In this document: positions 47,016 to 58,333 of the stretch, piece by piece | Layout: each line of letters starts with the position of its first letter | How positions within the stretch are numbered: the first letter of the stretch is position 1 | Assembly (NCBI GenBank): GCA_963965975.1 | Contig: OZ014416.1 | Location: 1,426,001 to 1,490,000 of the forward strand | Length of the DNA stretch: 64,000 bases | Source: Xestospongia bergquistia | Lineage: Eukaryota; Porifera; Demospongiae; Haplosclerida; Petrosiidae | Direction of reading: 5' to 3' | The notes under the pieces: model-generated | The model's database searches: none | What the model was told of the DNA's origin: nothing | The model's input: only the letters and a program-made list of their open reading frames with translations | Program-made: the position numbers and the translations under genes

Positions 47016-48256
47016 TTTCACTTTATACAGTTCTGCTGCAGTCAGTTGGAGACAGGTAGCCCTTGCACCACTAATATGATGGTTAAACTAATTGTTCCTT
47101 GTTTTATATGTACAATATCGTAGTAATTACTCCTACACTCTTCAGTTAACCACAAATATAATTATAATAAGTGATTTAATTCCATGCATGATAAATTGGA
47201 CAGAACTCTTTCCAACTTGGTAATGATAAATTAAAAACATATTCAAGTTTGGTCATTCAAAATTACTTCTGTCTGAAGCATCTAGTGTCAAGAAAATGGT
47301 CCAGACATCCTTCTCCACATTAGCAATTTGTTTCTTTGCCAGATCAAGCAGAGAGATCTAGAAGTGTAGTACGATGTTTGTTACATTGTAATGGTAAAGA
47401 GGAGAATGTTCAATTGGCGTAGTCTCTAATACAACCTTCACATGATAATGTAAGTTAATTGTGCAAAGATTGGAAATATGCTTTGTGTGCCACTATAGTC
47501 AGCCATTCTTTATTACTCTCCATTAAAGAGTAAGTGTACAAATACTTGGTTTGTTCTTACAATAACTATGCCATATGCATAAACAGGCATACTCTACTCA
47601 AAAGCTAGAGTAATTAGAGCAATATTGGTCATTTAGTTGTAATAACATACTCATAGTTCATGTTTGTTAGTTGTGTTTTAGAATTTCACATTTCAAAATT
47701 CATGATTTGACTGTGAATTCACGATTATTGCATAGTCTCTGCCAACTTTCTAGTCTTAAAACACACCAGCAATAATCAAGTCCACAATGATACCATCAAA
47801 GTAACCTTAGGACAATTTTTACAGTTATAATCTTGTAAAATTCAAAGTTATGTTATAGAAGAGAAGTCACAAATACTAAGTGTTGATCTATCTTCCAGTT
47901 ATATGTATGAGATGTCCTTAGCCTTATATAAAATACACAATGACTTTCTAAATAATGTACAGCTATATAGACTTGAAATGAATTCTTTTGATTTTTTTCC
48001 CAAATCAAAAGAGAGAAGTACAGTACAGTATAGTTCAATATTATTAGGTTGATAATGCTGTTCATTACAATACAATGGACACTTCAGTAGGCATTGTCTT
48101 TAATAAAATTCCACATGATAGATGACAATAATTATTATCTTCCATAATAGAAGAGACATGCGTTCTATTCATATGGACAGGAAATGACAACCAGGAAACG
48201 TTCATATAATTATTTTATGAATTCATATCTTATAACACTCCCTCCACGTGTCTAGC
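47016..48256. other. Spacer with C8orf76 exon 3 scrap and minus-strand exon scrap
   Basis: 47,340-47,450 is a decayed exon 3 copy on the plus strand. 47,853-48,065 (minus) repeats the YLESHC..RLRTSHTYNWKIDQH frame of 38.4 kb but ends early (VTSLL). No intact gene. Confidence 0.6.
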
Positions 48257-51200
48257 ATGGAGTTTGATGACTCTCTATTTGAGGAATTTTTTTCAGAGAA
48301 AGATAGAAAGAAACTAGTACAACATCGCCAGTATACTCCAAAGATATGTGATCCTGAGGTTAGCAATGATAGTGTGTACACTGTACATAAACAAATCTTA
48401 TATATTCTAGTGGTTTATGAAGTTATTAACTGTTAGTGATGAGGACTATATGATTGATAAATTCAAAGCTGATCTACTCTACTATAAAGGACAATATGAA
48501 CTTGCCTTGAAAATATACAAAAATGTAGTCAGTATTCTTCCGCATACTCATGGACAGGTAAATCAACTTTTCATCATCGATCATATTGATTTTATTTAGG
48601 TAGCGTTACCAGAATACCATACTTTAATGCAAAATTAATACATTAAGGTTCTAATGCCTATTATTAGGGTGTAAGTTATAGTATTAATTTCCCATTAAAG
48701 AATAGCGTCTGTTACTGGTCTTAAATGTAAAATTAATAGTCTATTATACCCTTCCCATTACCCATTTTGAGGAGAAAGGGTCTGGTGACACTTAATAGGA
48801 TATGTATGCAGAATATAGAAAGTCCCAATCAGATTAGAGATCATCATAATGCCCCGCCCTCTATGTGATGTAGTCTAAAAATGGAGTTTGAAAAATTAAG
48901 AAGTAGATTTGTGTTTTTGTATCTAATATCTACTTGATCATGAAGACAAGACAGATGGAAACTATAATTGTGTTAAAATCCATGTTCTCAGTGTGTGTGG
49001 TTTGCTTGTTGATACTATTAGACCAAATTCCTTCTTATTATTTGCAAAAGTATAGTTCATTAGATTGTTGTTTCTCTGTAATATCTACATAACAACTAAT
49101 AATGAAAATTAATTGAAATTTTAATAATTTGTTAAGTTTAGAGTAATAATATTAACCTGAACTAACTAAATTAGAACATATTACTTAGTTTGTTCTTCTT
49201 TACTTGTACTAGTTTAAATATTTACTGTCTTCTTCCCTGATATCTTGTCCAGTGTTAGCTAATATTTCATTTGCTTGTAATCTGTGCTTGTTAACTGCTC
49301 GAATTTTCCGTCTCTTCCAATATGAAACAATCAAACTAATAACAAATATTCCAATATAAAAGAACAGAGATCCACATACAAAACTAAGTTGTATTATATT
49401 GATAGGATTTATGGTTTGAGAACTGGACTCTTTATAACAATCTAAAGGTTCTTTATTATCTCCAAGTATATACAGTCCTGATGTAACCCATATAGTAAAC
49501 ATTAGTACTATATAGCTGTGATGATCTTCTGAAGTACATTTCTTGTTGCAACATTGTCTTACAGTGCATTTCTTGTTATCAATATTAATGATTGTGAGAG
49601 CAAAGTAAATCCCCAATATGATCATAATGAGAATAACAGCAAGCCAGTAACCTGTTAAGATATAGTTTGAACATGTTGATTTCAAGACATTGTTTTTAGT
49701 TAGTCTTGTCAGTGCAGTGTACCACGCATCTAGTTCTGTGATTATTGCAAGTGACTCTATTGCTTTTGTATAAAATTGTTGTTGTTTATTATCAGTGTTG
49801 TTATTGTTATTGTTTTGGTATAGTTTCAAAATGCGTCTTGCTTTCTTTTCAACTAACGGAATAAAACGAAATCCAATAATTCCAAATATCAACAAATATA
49901 TTGATGTCACTGTTACACGTATACCACAGGTCATAACTTCAGTTGAGTTGTAGTCACTTGGATCACATTTTAAATCTTTATATTTAGTAACAAAGTTTAT
50001 TAAATTATCTCCTACAAAATACATTGTAGTAGACAGTATCATCAATGAACCAAACAACACTTGTAACATTAGTTCACAACATACACCACCATTGGTAGAT
50101 TGTTTTCTATGTTTGTATATCGATCTACACTTGTAGATCAGCATGATGAGGGATGCTCCTATTAATACTAACCCTAACACTCCAAATGATATCCCAGAGA
50201 CAGCTACAGCATAGAAGAAAAGAGAATTTAGAGCATCAGCTATGAATGCTATAGTCTTTAATTCATTGAAGAAAAATTTAGGAGTTGCTTTCAAAAGTGT
50301 CTATAATAATGAACTTAACAATAATATTACATCTGTTATTAATATGTTTATTAAAAACTACTTCATTTACTTACGCTCATTTTTTCCTAATAGTAAAGTA
50401 GTGAGGTGGTACAAGAGAATAGCACACGTTGTACGAGATATCTTTTGTTATGAAAGATTCATCTGTAAAAGTTTAATTCCCATAATGTCAATAAAACTAA
50501 AATGAAAATGACAATGATGATGAGTATCTACTCTCCAAATACTTAATACCTTTGATAAGGTATTGTAAGTACCAGTAGTCTATCATAAACTATACTAGTA
50601 GTAGGTATGAGTATAGATCTGCAATAAAGTGGAGTTGATAAACTTGGACTAGTTATCAATACATTTGATAAGTCACTCTATTGTTTTTATGAAACTAGTC
50701 TGTCTTTAGTTATATAGTAAACAAATGCAGTCTATGATATTATCAGATTATTTCATCAATTTTTTTGCCAGGTCAAGAGAGAAGTACAGGACAGTATAGT
50801 ACGATGTTTACTACAGTGTAATGGTAAAGAGGAGACAGTTCAATGGGCATGGTCTCTAATACAACCTCCACATGAGAGGGATGCATCGTCATGGCAACTA
50901 CTAGGAAATTGTTATAGCCACACAGGAAATGTATTTGGTAAGACAAATATTGTGTGTTTGTTAGAAGTCTATCTGGTCTATTTATCCATTCATCTATGAT
51001 TAGTCATGCTACCATCAATTAAATCATCCATTATCAACTTGTCTGTTAATTCCTTCATACTAGAGGAGACAATAGCAAGACAACAATGTGCTTTACTACA
51101 ACGTCATTATCCTCTCTATTGGAAAGAATTATCGCATACTTATCAAAAATTAAAAGATGCATGGACAAGAACTGAGGATCAGGAGATCAATAAATTTAAG

Positions 51201-51706
51201 ATTCTCCAAAATACAGTGACATTATTTAAACCTTATATTCGATTGTCTGGAACTGCAACTCACGGACGAGTTCCATCTTATGAATTATTCATTAGCTTAA
51301 TAGTGTCCTCAGAGAGTAACTTTAGTGAAACTGTTAGAGATATTAGTTTCAAAATTCATGATGTGTTAACTACATCATCATGTGCTGCTCTGATATGGTC
51401 TAAGTAAGGGTGTATTTTATTTATTCTTTCATCAACAATATATCCTTTTCTGACCATTATCAATTTTTTTCACTAAAAAGGATGCAATTTTTCATGAATC
51501 TAATATATTACTTTTAATTTTTTTTCATTTTTAGGCAACTTCTTTCTTTTTCTCTCTCTCGTTCATCTTCTTTTGCTGCTGTAAGTCAATCTGATCAATT
51601 AGAAATAGTGACCTCTTTATTATCTGATTGTTACCATGACGACATGGTGACATATTTATCACAGCACATGACTAAAGCATCAGTAAGTGTGTTATATACA
51701 TTTTAA
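48257..51706 (+). CDS. C8orf76: C8orf76-like TPR protein, copy 2 (host of TMA11)
   Basis: Five exons of the same sizes as copy 1: 48257-48358, 48411-48557, 50772-50937, 51064-51403 and 51535-51706; 308 aa. Start MEFDDSLFEEFFSEKD; TPR-like VSDEDYMIDKFKADLLYY and REVQDSIVRCLLQCNG. Exons 4-5 give RRHYP-type QRHYPLYWKEL and LSDCYHDDMVTYLSQHMT. Only a handful of residues differ from copy 1 (for example FSSE/FFSE, KLL/ELL at the exon 2 start, VSIL/ISIL). The second intron of 2.2 kb holds the intact TMA11 on the minus strand. Both host copies appear functional, so this is a fresh duplication of the whole nested pair. Confidence 0.83.
49209..50380 (-). CDS. TMA11: eight-segment membrane protein, group C, nested in C8orf76-like intron
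   Basis: Exon 1 at 50375-50380 encodes only MS; exon 2 at 49209-50300; 365 aa, intact. This member shows the two-half layout best: LKTIAFIADALNSLFFYAVAV pairs with IESLAIITELDAWYTALTRL, YFVGDNLINFVTKYKDLKC with YILGDNKEPLDCYK. Loops hold cysteine clusters (VRQCCNKKCTSED, CDPSDYNSTEVMTCG with a glycosylation sequon). The TM4-TM5 linker is a poly-Asn run, and the tail is basic then polar (KRRKIRAVNKHRLQ). It is transcribed against its host gene; how the two avoid interfering is not visible. Function unknown. Confidence 0.86.
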
Positions 51707-52190
51707 ATTGTATTATTTGTAAACAAAACATTCCATGTGCATGTTTTATATCTACAAGTTGTTTAATTGTGTAGATTATGAGAAAATTACAAATGAATTA
51801 TTAACCTGATAACAAAAATTAGTTAAGCCATCAGTGATTTCAATTTTTGTCAAATTTAGATATACCATAAGGCTAGCTTTAAAATAGGCTGATAATATTA
51901 CTGCAATTTTTAATATATAATTATATCATTTAGACATTGGATCTATAATACACTGGTTGTTGACATTGTGGCCACAAAAGATACACAAGTATTTGCAATA
52001 AACTATATAATTATATTAATATCCACACACACACATATATAACCTGGGAGTAATGTTTAGTAATTAAAGTTGTTTAATAAGCAAGGTTTTTTTGAGTGTT
52101 TGGTTTTAAAAAAGTATATTGTTTTCTAATTTTGCATTCAAAAATATAACAGATATTATAATATATAGTAGATTGGTTTTGTAAACTAGT
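51707..52190. other. Spacer, no gene seen
   Basis: Near-copy of 42,172-42,654. Confidence 0.6.
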
Positions 52191-52665
52191 CAAACATGAT
52201 TATCTTCTTTTCAACTGGTTTACAACATATTGGACACTCAGTGAGTTTATCAGCACATGCATGGTTGACATGTTCCATGACCACAAAGAAAGACACAATT
52301 TTTATGACGATCTATACATACTACACAGAGGGACTGAGACGATATAGGGTCCTGTCTACATGTAATGGGTGGGGGTTACTAATTATCTTCCTTTGAGATC
52401 TTTGGAGTTGTTGTTGCAGAACTGTTTTATAGTATAATATGATCATAATGAGAATAACAACAAGCCAGTAACCTGTTAAGATATAGTTTGAACATGTTGA
52501 TTTCAAGACATTATTTTTAGTTAGTCTTGTCAGTGCAGTGTACCAGTCATCTAGTTCTGTGATTATTGCAAGTGACTCTATTGCTTTTGTATAAAATTGT
52601 TGTTGTTTATTATCAGTGTTGTTATTGTATTTTATTTGATGATATGCCATAATTATATATTCCAA
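52191..52665 (-). pseudogene. Mind bomb RING exon fused to TMA fragment (unit 2)
   Basis: A single minus-strand frame (52,321-52,665) reads TMA group C sequence (FYTKAIESLAIITELDDWYT, then NYILTGYWLVVILIMIIL) straight into the Mind bomb penultimate exon (VLQQQLQ) and its intron. 52,191-52,330 then repeats the last RING exon (LTECPICCKPVEKK-like). The junction is at IMIIL/YYKTVLQQQ. Homologous to 42,655-43,320 but simpler. Probably untranscribed debris of an ectopic recombination. Confidence 0.8.
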
Positions 52666-52837
52666 TAACCTTATATACTAGATTTGACTATCTTAAACAA
52701 ATGTAAAACAATTAATTATATTATGGGCAGAAAAATAGTAACAGATTAAATAATGACAATACACTTTGTTTAACGTGTTTTATATTTATTGGCCTGAGCT
52801 GCTTTTGTGTTTATACAGCTGCAGATTGCATGAATCA

Positions 52838-54179
52838 TTATTCTTTATCCTCATCACTGCTGTTTTCATCACTTAATAATGGTTTGTTTTCTCCAATTTG
52901 TACTAGTTCATTACTCTTCCCATCCCAACTTGTCTGACGTTGAAAAATGTTTGTTTGATTCTGGCAAGATGGCAAACTTTTTTGACGTTTTAAAATTGGT
53001 TGACTTTGATTCTGATTATTGTTCGATGTACTTTCATTCCCATTTTGAAAGCGTGATGTACTTTTATCCTGACTTTGAATAGTTTGATTATTGCCATTCT
53101 GATTTTGTAAACTTCCATTTTGATCTTTCCTTTTCCAGCAGTATAAAGCAGCTAAAGTAACAATATATGATGTTAGAGAAACACACACAAAACTAAGGTG
53201 TACTATGTTCATAGTATTTTGAGTAGCGTAGCAATCTAAAGGTTGCTTATTGTCTCCAAGTATGTAGAATGCTGAAATGATCCATAAACAAAAAAAGCTT
53301 GCACATATTATTGCTACATACATGTAATAGTCTCTTTTCTTGCAAAAAGTTATGGTGCATGTGAGGGCTAAGTAAGCCCCTAACCCTATCATAACAAGAC
53401 CAAAAGCAATCCAAAAAGAAGTCGTCACATCTTTTGAACATGTAAACTTGAAGGCATTATATTTGGCTACAGTTATAATAGCAGTGTACCAAGCATCTAG
53501 TTCAGTAATCATTGCAAATGACTCAATTATTGTTGTGTAAAAGTGATTTTTGTCTTCTTCATTTTTGTTAGTAGCGTTGCTTTGGGGCATCAAGTTTAAA
53601 AGAATAGTTGCTTTCTTTTCAAGCAAAGGAATGAAGCGGAATCCAATAACTCCAAAAATGAGCATATATATAGCAGATATTGTTGCCTTTTTTCCACAAG
53701 TTTTAGCTTCAGTAGAATTGGTGTGAGTTGGATGACAATTCAGATCTTTGTACTCGGTAACAAAACTTACTAAATTGTCTCCTATATAATATGATGAAGT
53801 AGATAGTGTCATCATAACACCAAAAAAGATTTGTAAGAAAACTCCGGGGCATGCCAGGCAAATATTAGTGCACACATTTCTATTCCTCACGCATTTGTAG
53901 ATCAACAGAAAAATAGAAGTTACCATTAACAGTAGCCCTAATCCTCCATATAGAGTGGATGCAATTATAGCTATAGATTTCTTTGAGGATGTTCCGGAAA
54001 GTGCTATGGCATAGAAAACAATAGAGTTCAGAGCATCAGCTATAAAGGCAATGACCTTCAGTTCATTTAAGACATCTTTAAGGGGCTAATGTTTGAGGTT
54101 TCTATAAATGAGAATGGTATAAATAAAAAAGACTATTCATACAAAAACGCTATAATATTATCAATTAAACAGTTACCAT
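52838..54179 (-). CDS. TMA12: eight-segment membrane protein with long tail, group D
   Basis: Exon 2 at 52838-54085 is fully open. The best start is an ATG-only exon at 54177-54179 followed by GTAACT, joined to the acceptor CATTAG before CCCCTTAAAG; this would give 416 aa beginning MPLKDVLNELKVIAF. That start is tentative: using the acceptor position of TMA9 instead gives an in-frame TAG. Motifs match TMA9: YYIGDNLVSF, HPTHTNSTEAKTCG, TELDAWYTAIITVAK, YILGDNKQPLDCYA. The tail has repeated Q/N/S-rich units and KRQKSLPSC. Function unknown. Confidence 0.76.
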
Positions 54180-55312
54180 ATTTGTGGATTTCTTGATAAA
54201 ACACCAACTATACCAAAAACTAAGTAACAGTAGCTTAGCCCTTAGAGTACCACCGTCACAAACTTGTGACACGTGGACTGTTAATTAAAATATGTTTATT
54301 TCTAGCATAATTCTCTATTCAAGTATTAACAAAATACTATTAATTATGCTTTAATAATATTCATTCCAATGAATAATCTTAGTCTGGCAAAAACATAAAC
54401 AAATGATAAACAGGCTGATGTAAAAAAACAACAGAATAGCAATTAAACTAAGATGTATCTTTTCTGTTCACTTTATAGTTCTTGTCGTTGAAATAAACAA
54501 TTATAAGAATGAAATACCTAAATAATAAATGCAGCCTTTATAACAGCATATCCAATCCAGAAAGCAATTCATATGTAGTTTGAAAAGGTAGGTTTGAAAA
54601 TATTTCCATCACATAATGTGATCATATAGTAGTGTACTAAGTGCATCTACTTTTACAATTGTTCCAAGTATTGTAATTATTGCTGTAAAATGAGGATATT
54701 TTTTATTGCCATCATCTTGTTGTCATCATATTTGCTGTTGTTATTTTTGATGCTGTATTTCAAACATAAGTAGTGATATAAATGTCACTGTTGCTATTTA
54801 CAAGCAAAATTTGGAATAGTTATAGAACCACCCAAACTGGATGTTTCCAAGGGATCACCATTGTATACACTTAAAATATGCTCCAAGTTGTCTCCAATGA
54901 ATATAGCATGAGTACAGTAGCTTTCATTTGATTGAAACATCTAGGTGCTGATTCAGAAGGTTCTACAAACAGTTACATTATATTATATGTTCCTTATGAA
55001 GTACCACTACTTCAATTTTGTGTTACTTGCCTGTATTTTATAGCAATATACACAGTCTCAGGTAACCATCCCCTCTCTTAAATCATCTGTTCATAACTTT
55101 AAGGAGGGGGCTGGCAACATAACCAGAGTGCATGTTGTGTAATAAACAAAAATAAACTAAATATGAATATTAGTATGAATGATATAGTAAAAGTTTATTA
55201 ATTGAATTTGTTTAATACTCAAATTTTTTGATTTTATATACTTTTCTAATTTTGCATTCAAAATATAGCAGATATTATAATATATAGTAGATTGATTTTG
55301 AAAACTAGTCAA
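54180..55312. pseudogene. Strongly decayed TMA relic and spacer
   Basis: On the minus strand, 54,430-54,960 keeps scattered family landmarks: sequence like the FWIAY segment (54,545-54,570), the DAWY region (about 54,625-54,660), the TM4-TM5 area, and the GDN site (TTGTCTCCAATGAATATAGC at about 54,883). Many stops and indels. This is an old dead member. 54,960-55,312 shows no gene; its right half resembles 63,120-63,318, the Mind bomb 3' flank. Confidence 0.55.
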
Positions 55313-55996
55313 ACATGATTATCTTCTTTTCAACTGGTTTACGACATATTGGACACTCAGTGAGTTTATCAGCACATGGTTGACATGTCACAAAGAAAGA
55401 CACAATTTTTACGACGATCCATACATACCACACAGAGGGACTGAGAAAGATATAGGGTCTTGTAAAGATGTAATGGGTGGAGTTTACTAATTACCTTTTC
55501 TTTGAGATCTTGGAGTTGTTGTTGCAGAACTGTCACATCTTCAGACCCAGTGGTAACCACACCCACTTTGCTAGTGTTACAACATTTTGTAGCTATAGAA
55601 AAATTCATTGACAAGTGAATAGATGAACAAGAATAGATAACCATCTTACGTTTTTTCCACCTTGACACAGAATATGAGGCTCTATTTGTTCAATCTGTAC
55701 ACGACACTGGACACATTTCTTTGTAATAGCAGCAGCACATCTTAATACATTCATAAAAGTTCTAATTATCAGTACAAAAGAAATAATTTTCTTACTTTCA
55801 CATGCCACCGTATGTAGACAAGAGCGAATGGACAACATTGGCTGTTTGCTCAGAACACACAACACGCTCCTCAATCTGATGGAGAATAAGAGAGAGAGAC
55901 ATGCAGATAACAACTTAAGCTACTAAATAAATACTAACACTTCTCTTTTCTATGATCTCTGCTTGACATCTACTACAGGTGGTCATATGATTGCAA
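55313..55996 (-). pseudogene. Mind bomb 3' end, decayed duplicate
   Basis: Carries all five exon blocks of the gene at 63,319-64,000, in order and orientation. Breaks: an 8 bp loss in the last RING (near 55,386, in LCGHGTC), and an insertion/shift in the block that should read NVLFHPC (near 55,840). Intact parts include [13 protein letters not shown] and [12 protein letters not shown]. With no upstream gene body it is a 3' fragment. Confidence 0.85.
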
Positions 55997-56992
55997 GATA
56001 TATTACTATAATATATCTCACGATGATATATTTTTACTGTTTGCTATACTATAATATAGTATAGAAAAACAGTAAAAATATATCATCTCTTACAATGGAG
56101 AGGTGAAATTGGCAAAAAACCTTCAAGAAAACCAATGTACACTGATCTAATTAGATCAGAATGTTTTATTAACTACATGATTATAATTAGAAGATATAAT
56201 TATTCTAATTATCCACATTCCCTTATTTAATTTCATCATACTGTGCAGCGGTTCTTAAAATTTTCTAGTTTGAAGAAGTTTTATTTATAATAATCAGCTG
56301 CAGACCATATTTCACTGCATGTTATATAGTGATATAGTAACTCTGTCTATGCAGTTTTGTCTGATTAGTGCAATAGTATTCATATTGATTTGTCATCACC
56401 TTTTAATGATATTTCTTGTATGAAATTACTTAGACTTGCAATGAATATAATAAAGCAAGTTTGTTATGACTGATTCAACAGAAATAACACAAAATAATTT
56501 ATAGTTCCAGGAATTACTCTATAACTACTGACCTAGCTGCTTTGCTCAGCCAATAAATGTCATGATATATTCTTACGGTGATTCAGCAATTTGTTTATAA
56601 AAAGACTATAATTGTCATTAATGTAAATCACTTCTTTTGTATCATGTTACCTTTATTCTTTTTCTTGACTTTCTCTCTCCTTGGTTATATATTTACATCT
56701 TTATACACTATTTTATCACACTGCCCATTGTTGTGAGACTAAAGATTTTAGTCAATTTATATCTGATCATGTACCAACAAAACAACGTTAAGATTACTTT
56801 TATAATTATAGTCTTGTTTTTACATTAGTGCTCTCTAAAATGTAAATGGTAATATATTATGGGGTTAAGGCAGCACATGAAGATAATACTAAGTACATAG
56901 CATTTTTGGATTCTGTATAGTTTGTTTTTCATACTTATATTATCGTCGTCATCATTATCCTCTTCATCAATTTTTTGTAGATTTTGTTTCTG
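55997..56992. other. Intergenic, no gene seen; long palindrome
   Basis: A near-perfect palindrome lies at 56,022-56,087. Otherwise no coding signal; the short open plus frame at 56,637-56,828 lacks support. Confidence 0.55.
56022..56087. repeat. 66 bp palindrome
   Basis: GATGATATATTTTTACTGTT and its complement AACAGTAAAAATATATCATC close around CTATACTATAATATAGTATAG, itself self-complementary. Only one or two mismatches by eye. The centre resembles the ATTATAGTATAGCAAA motif in TMA 3' flanks. Confidence 0.88.
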
Positions 56993-58333
56993 TTAATGAA
57001 TTTTCTTCACTTCCGATCCTTGGAAAGCTTCAGAGTTTCCACTGTTTTCAATGATTGTTTGGCAATGTACATCAGCCAAAACAATTTGTTTTTCCGTAGT
57101 ATCTAGTATTTCATTCTCGCCGTCATCATTAGAGGTAGTCTCTTCACCAATTTCATCACTTTCTCGAAAAAGTTCAGAATTTGCACTGCTTTCCATACTT
57201 GTTTGTCTTTTTATGTATGTGTGTGGCCAATGTACATCAGCCAAAAAACTTGCTATCTGTTGATAGTATAAAGCCACAAAGTTAACTATGAATGGTCCTA
57301 AGAAAGCTTTAAAATAGAAAAGTAAAGAACCACAAACAAAAGTGAGGTGTATTATGTTGGTAGGAATTGACTCTTCAAAACAATCTAAAGGATGCTTATT
57401 ATCACCAAGTATATACAGTCCTGAAGTAATCCATAAAGTAATATATATGAATGTTATTGCTGTACAGTGGCGATGTTTTTGTTCACTGCTATCACTAGTA
57501 CATTGTTTACACCTGAAATCAATTACTGTGAGAAGTAAATAAATCCCCAATGCAATCATGCCAAGAACAAAAGCAGCGCATGAGCCATATAGGACGTACT
57601 TTGAGCATGCAGAACTAAAAACTTTATCTTTAGCTACAGTTATAATAGCAGTGTACCAAGCATCTAGTTCAGTAGTCATTGCAAATGACTCAATTGCTGT
57701 TTTATAAAAATTTGTTTTATCATCAATATCACTGCTGTCAGTTCCATTGTTAAGCCTTCTTTTCAAAATGTGTGTAGCTTTCTCTTCTAGTAAAGGAATA
57801 AAACGGAAGCCAATGATTCCAAAAATTAGTAGATGTATGGATGACACTGTTGCTTTTTTACCACAAGTCTCAGCAGTATCTGTTGAGTTTGGATCACAAT
57901 TCAGATCTTTATATTCAGTGAGAAGGTATACTAAATTGTCTCCAAGGAAATATGATGAGGTAGACATTATCATCAATAAACCGAAAATTGTTTGTAGGAT
58001 AATTCCATAGCATACGTATTTGGATTTAGATCTGAAACTCTTTATAGTGTTCCATGAACATTTGAAATGCAGAAAAATACAAGAGGTTATCAACAATACA
58101 AAGCCTAACACCCCAAACAAGGAAGCTGCAATTTTACCTTTTGAGGACACTCCATTAATTGCTATCACATAGAAAACAACCGAGTTGAGAGCATCAAATG
58201 TGAATGCAATGATCTTCAATTCATTTAAAACATATACTTTTGGATATTCCTATATATGAAGATAAAAAATAAAGAGTATACAATATTATAAACTACTTTC
58301 CATATATTAATCATTTACCATATTTTCCCCCAT
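56993..58333 (-). CDS. TMA13: eight-segment membrane protein with long tail, group D
   Basis: Micro-exon 58319-58333 (MGENM), exon 2 at 56993-58249; 423 aa, intact. The most diverged member. Motifs: VLNELKIIAFTFDALNSVVFYVIAI, YFLGDNLVYL, CDPNSTDTAETCG, GFRFIPLLEEKA, TELDAWYTAIITVAKDK, YILGDNKHPLDCFE. The tail of about 100 residues is acidic, has KRQTSMESSANSE followed by two similar blocks (LADVHW / LADVHC, SSANSELFRES / ENSGNSEAFQGS), and ends VKKIH. No duplication debris on its 5' side. It may be close to the ancestral single gene. Function unknown. Confidence 0.84.
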
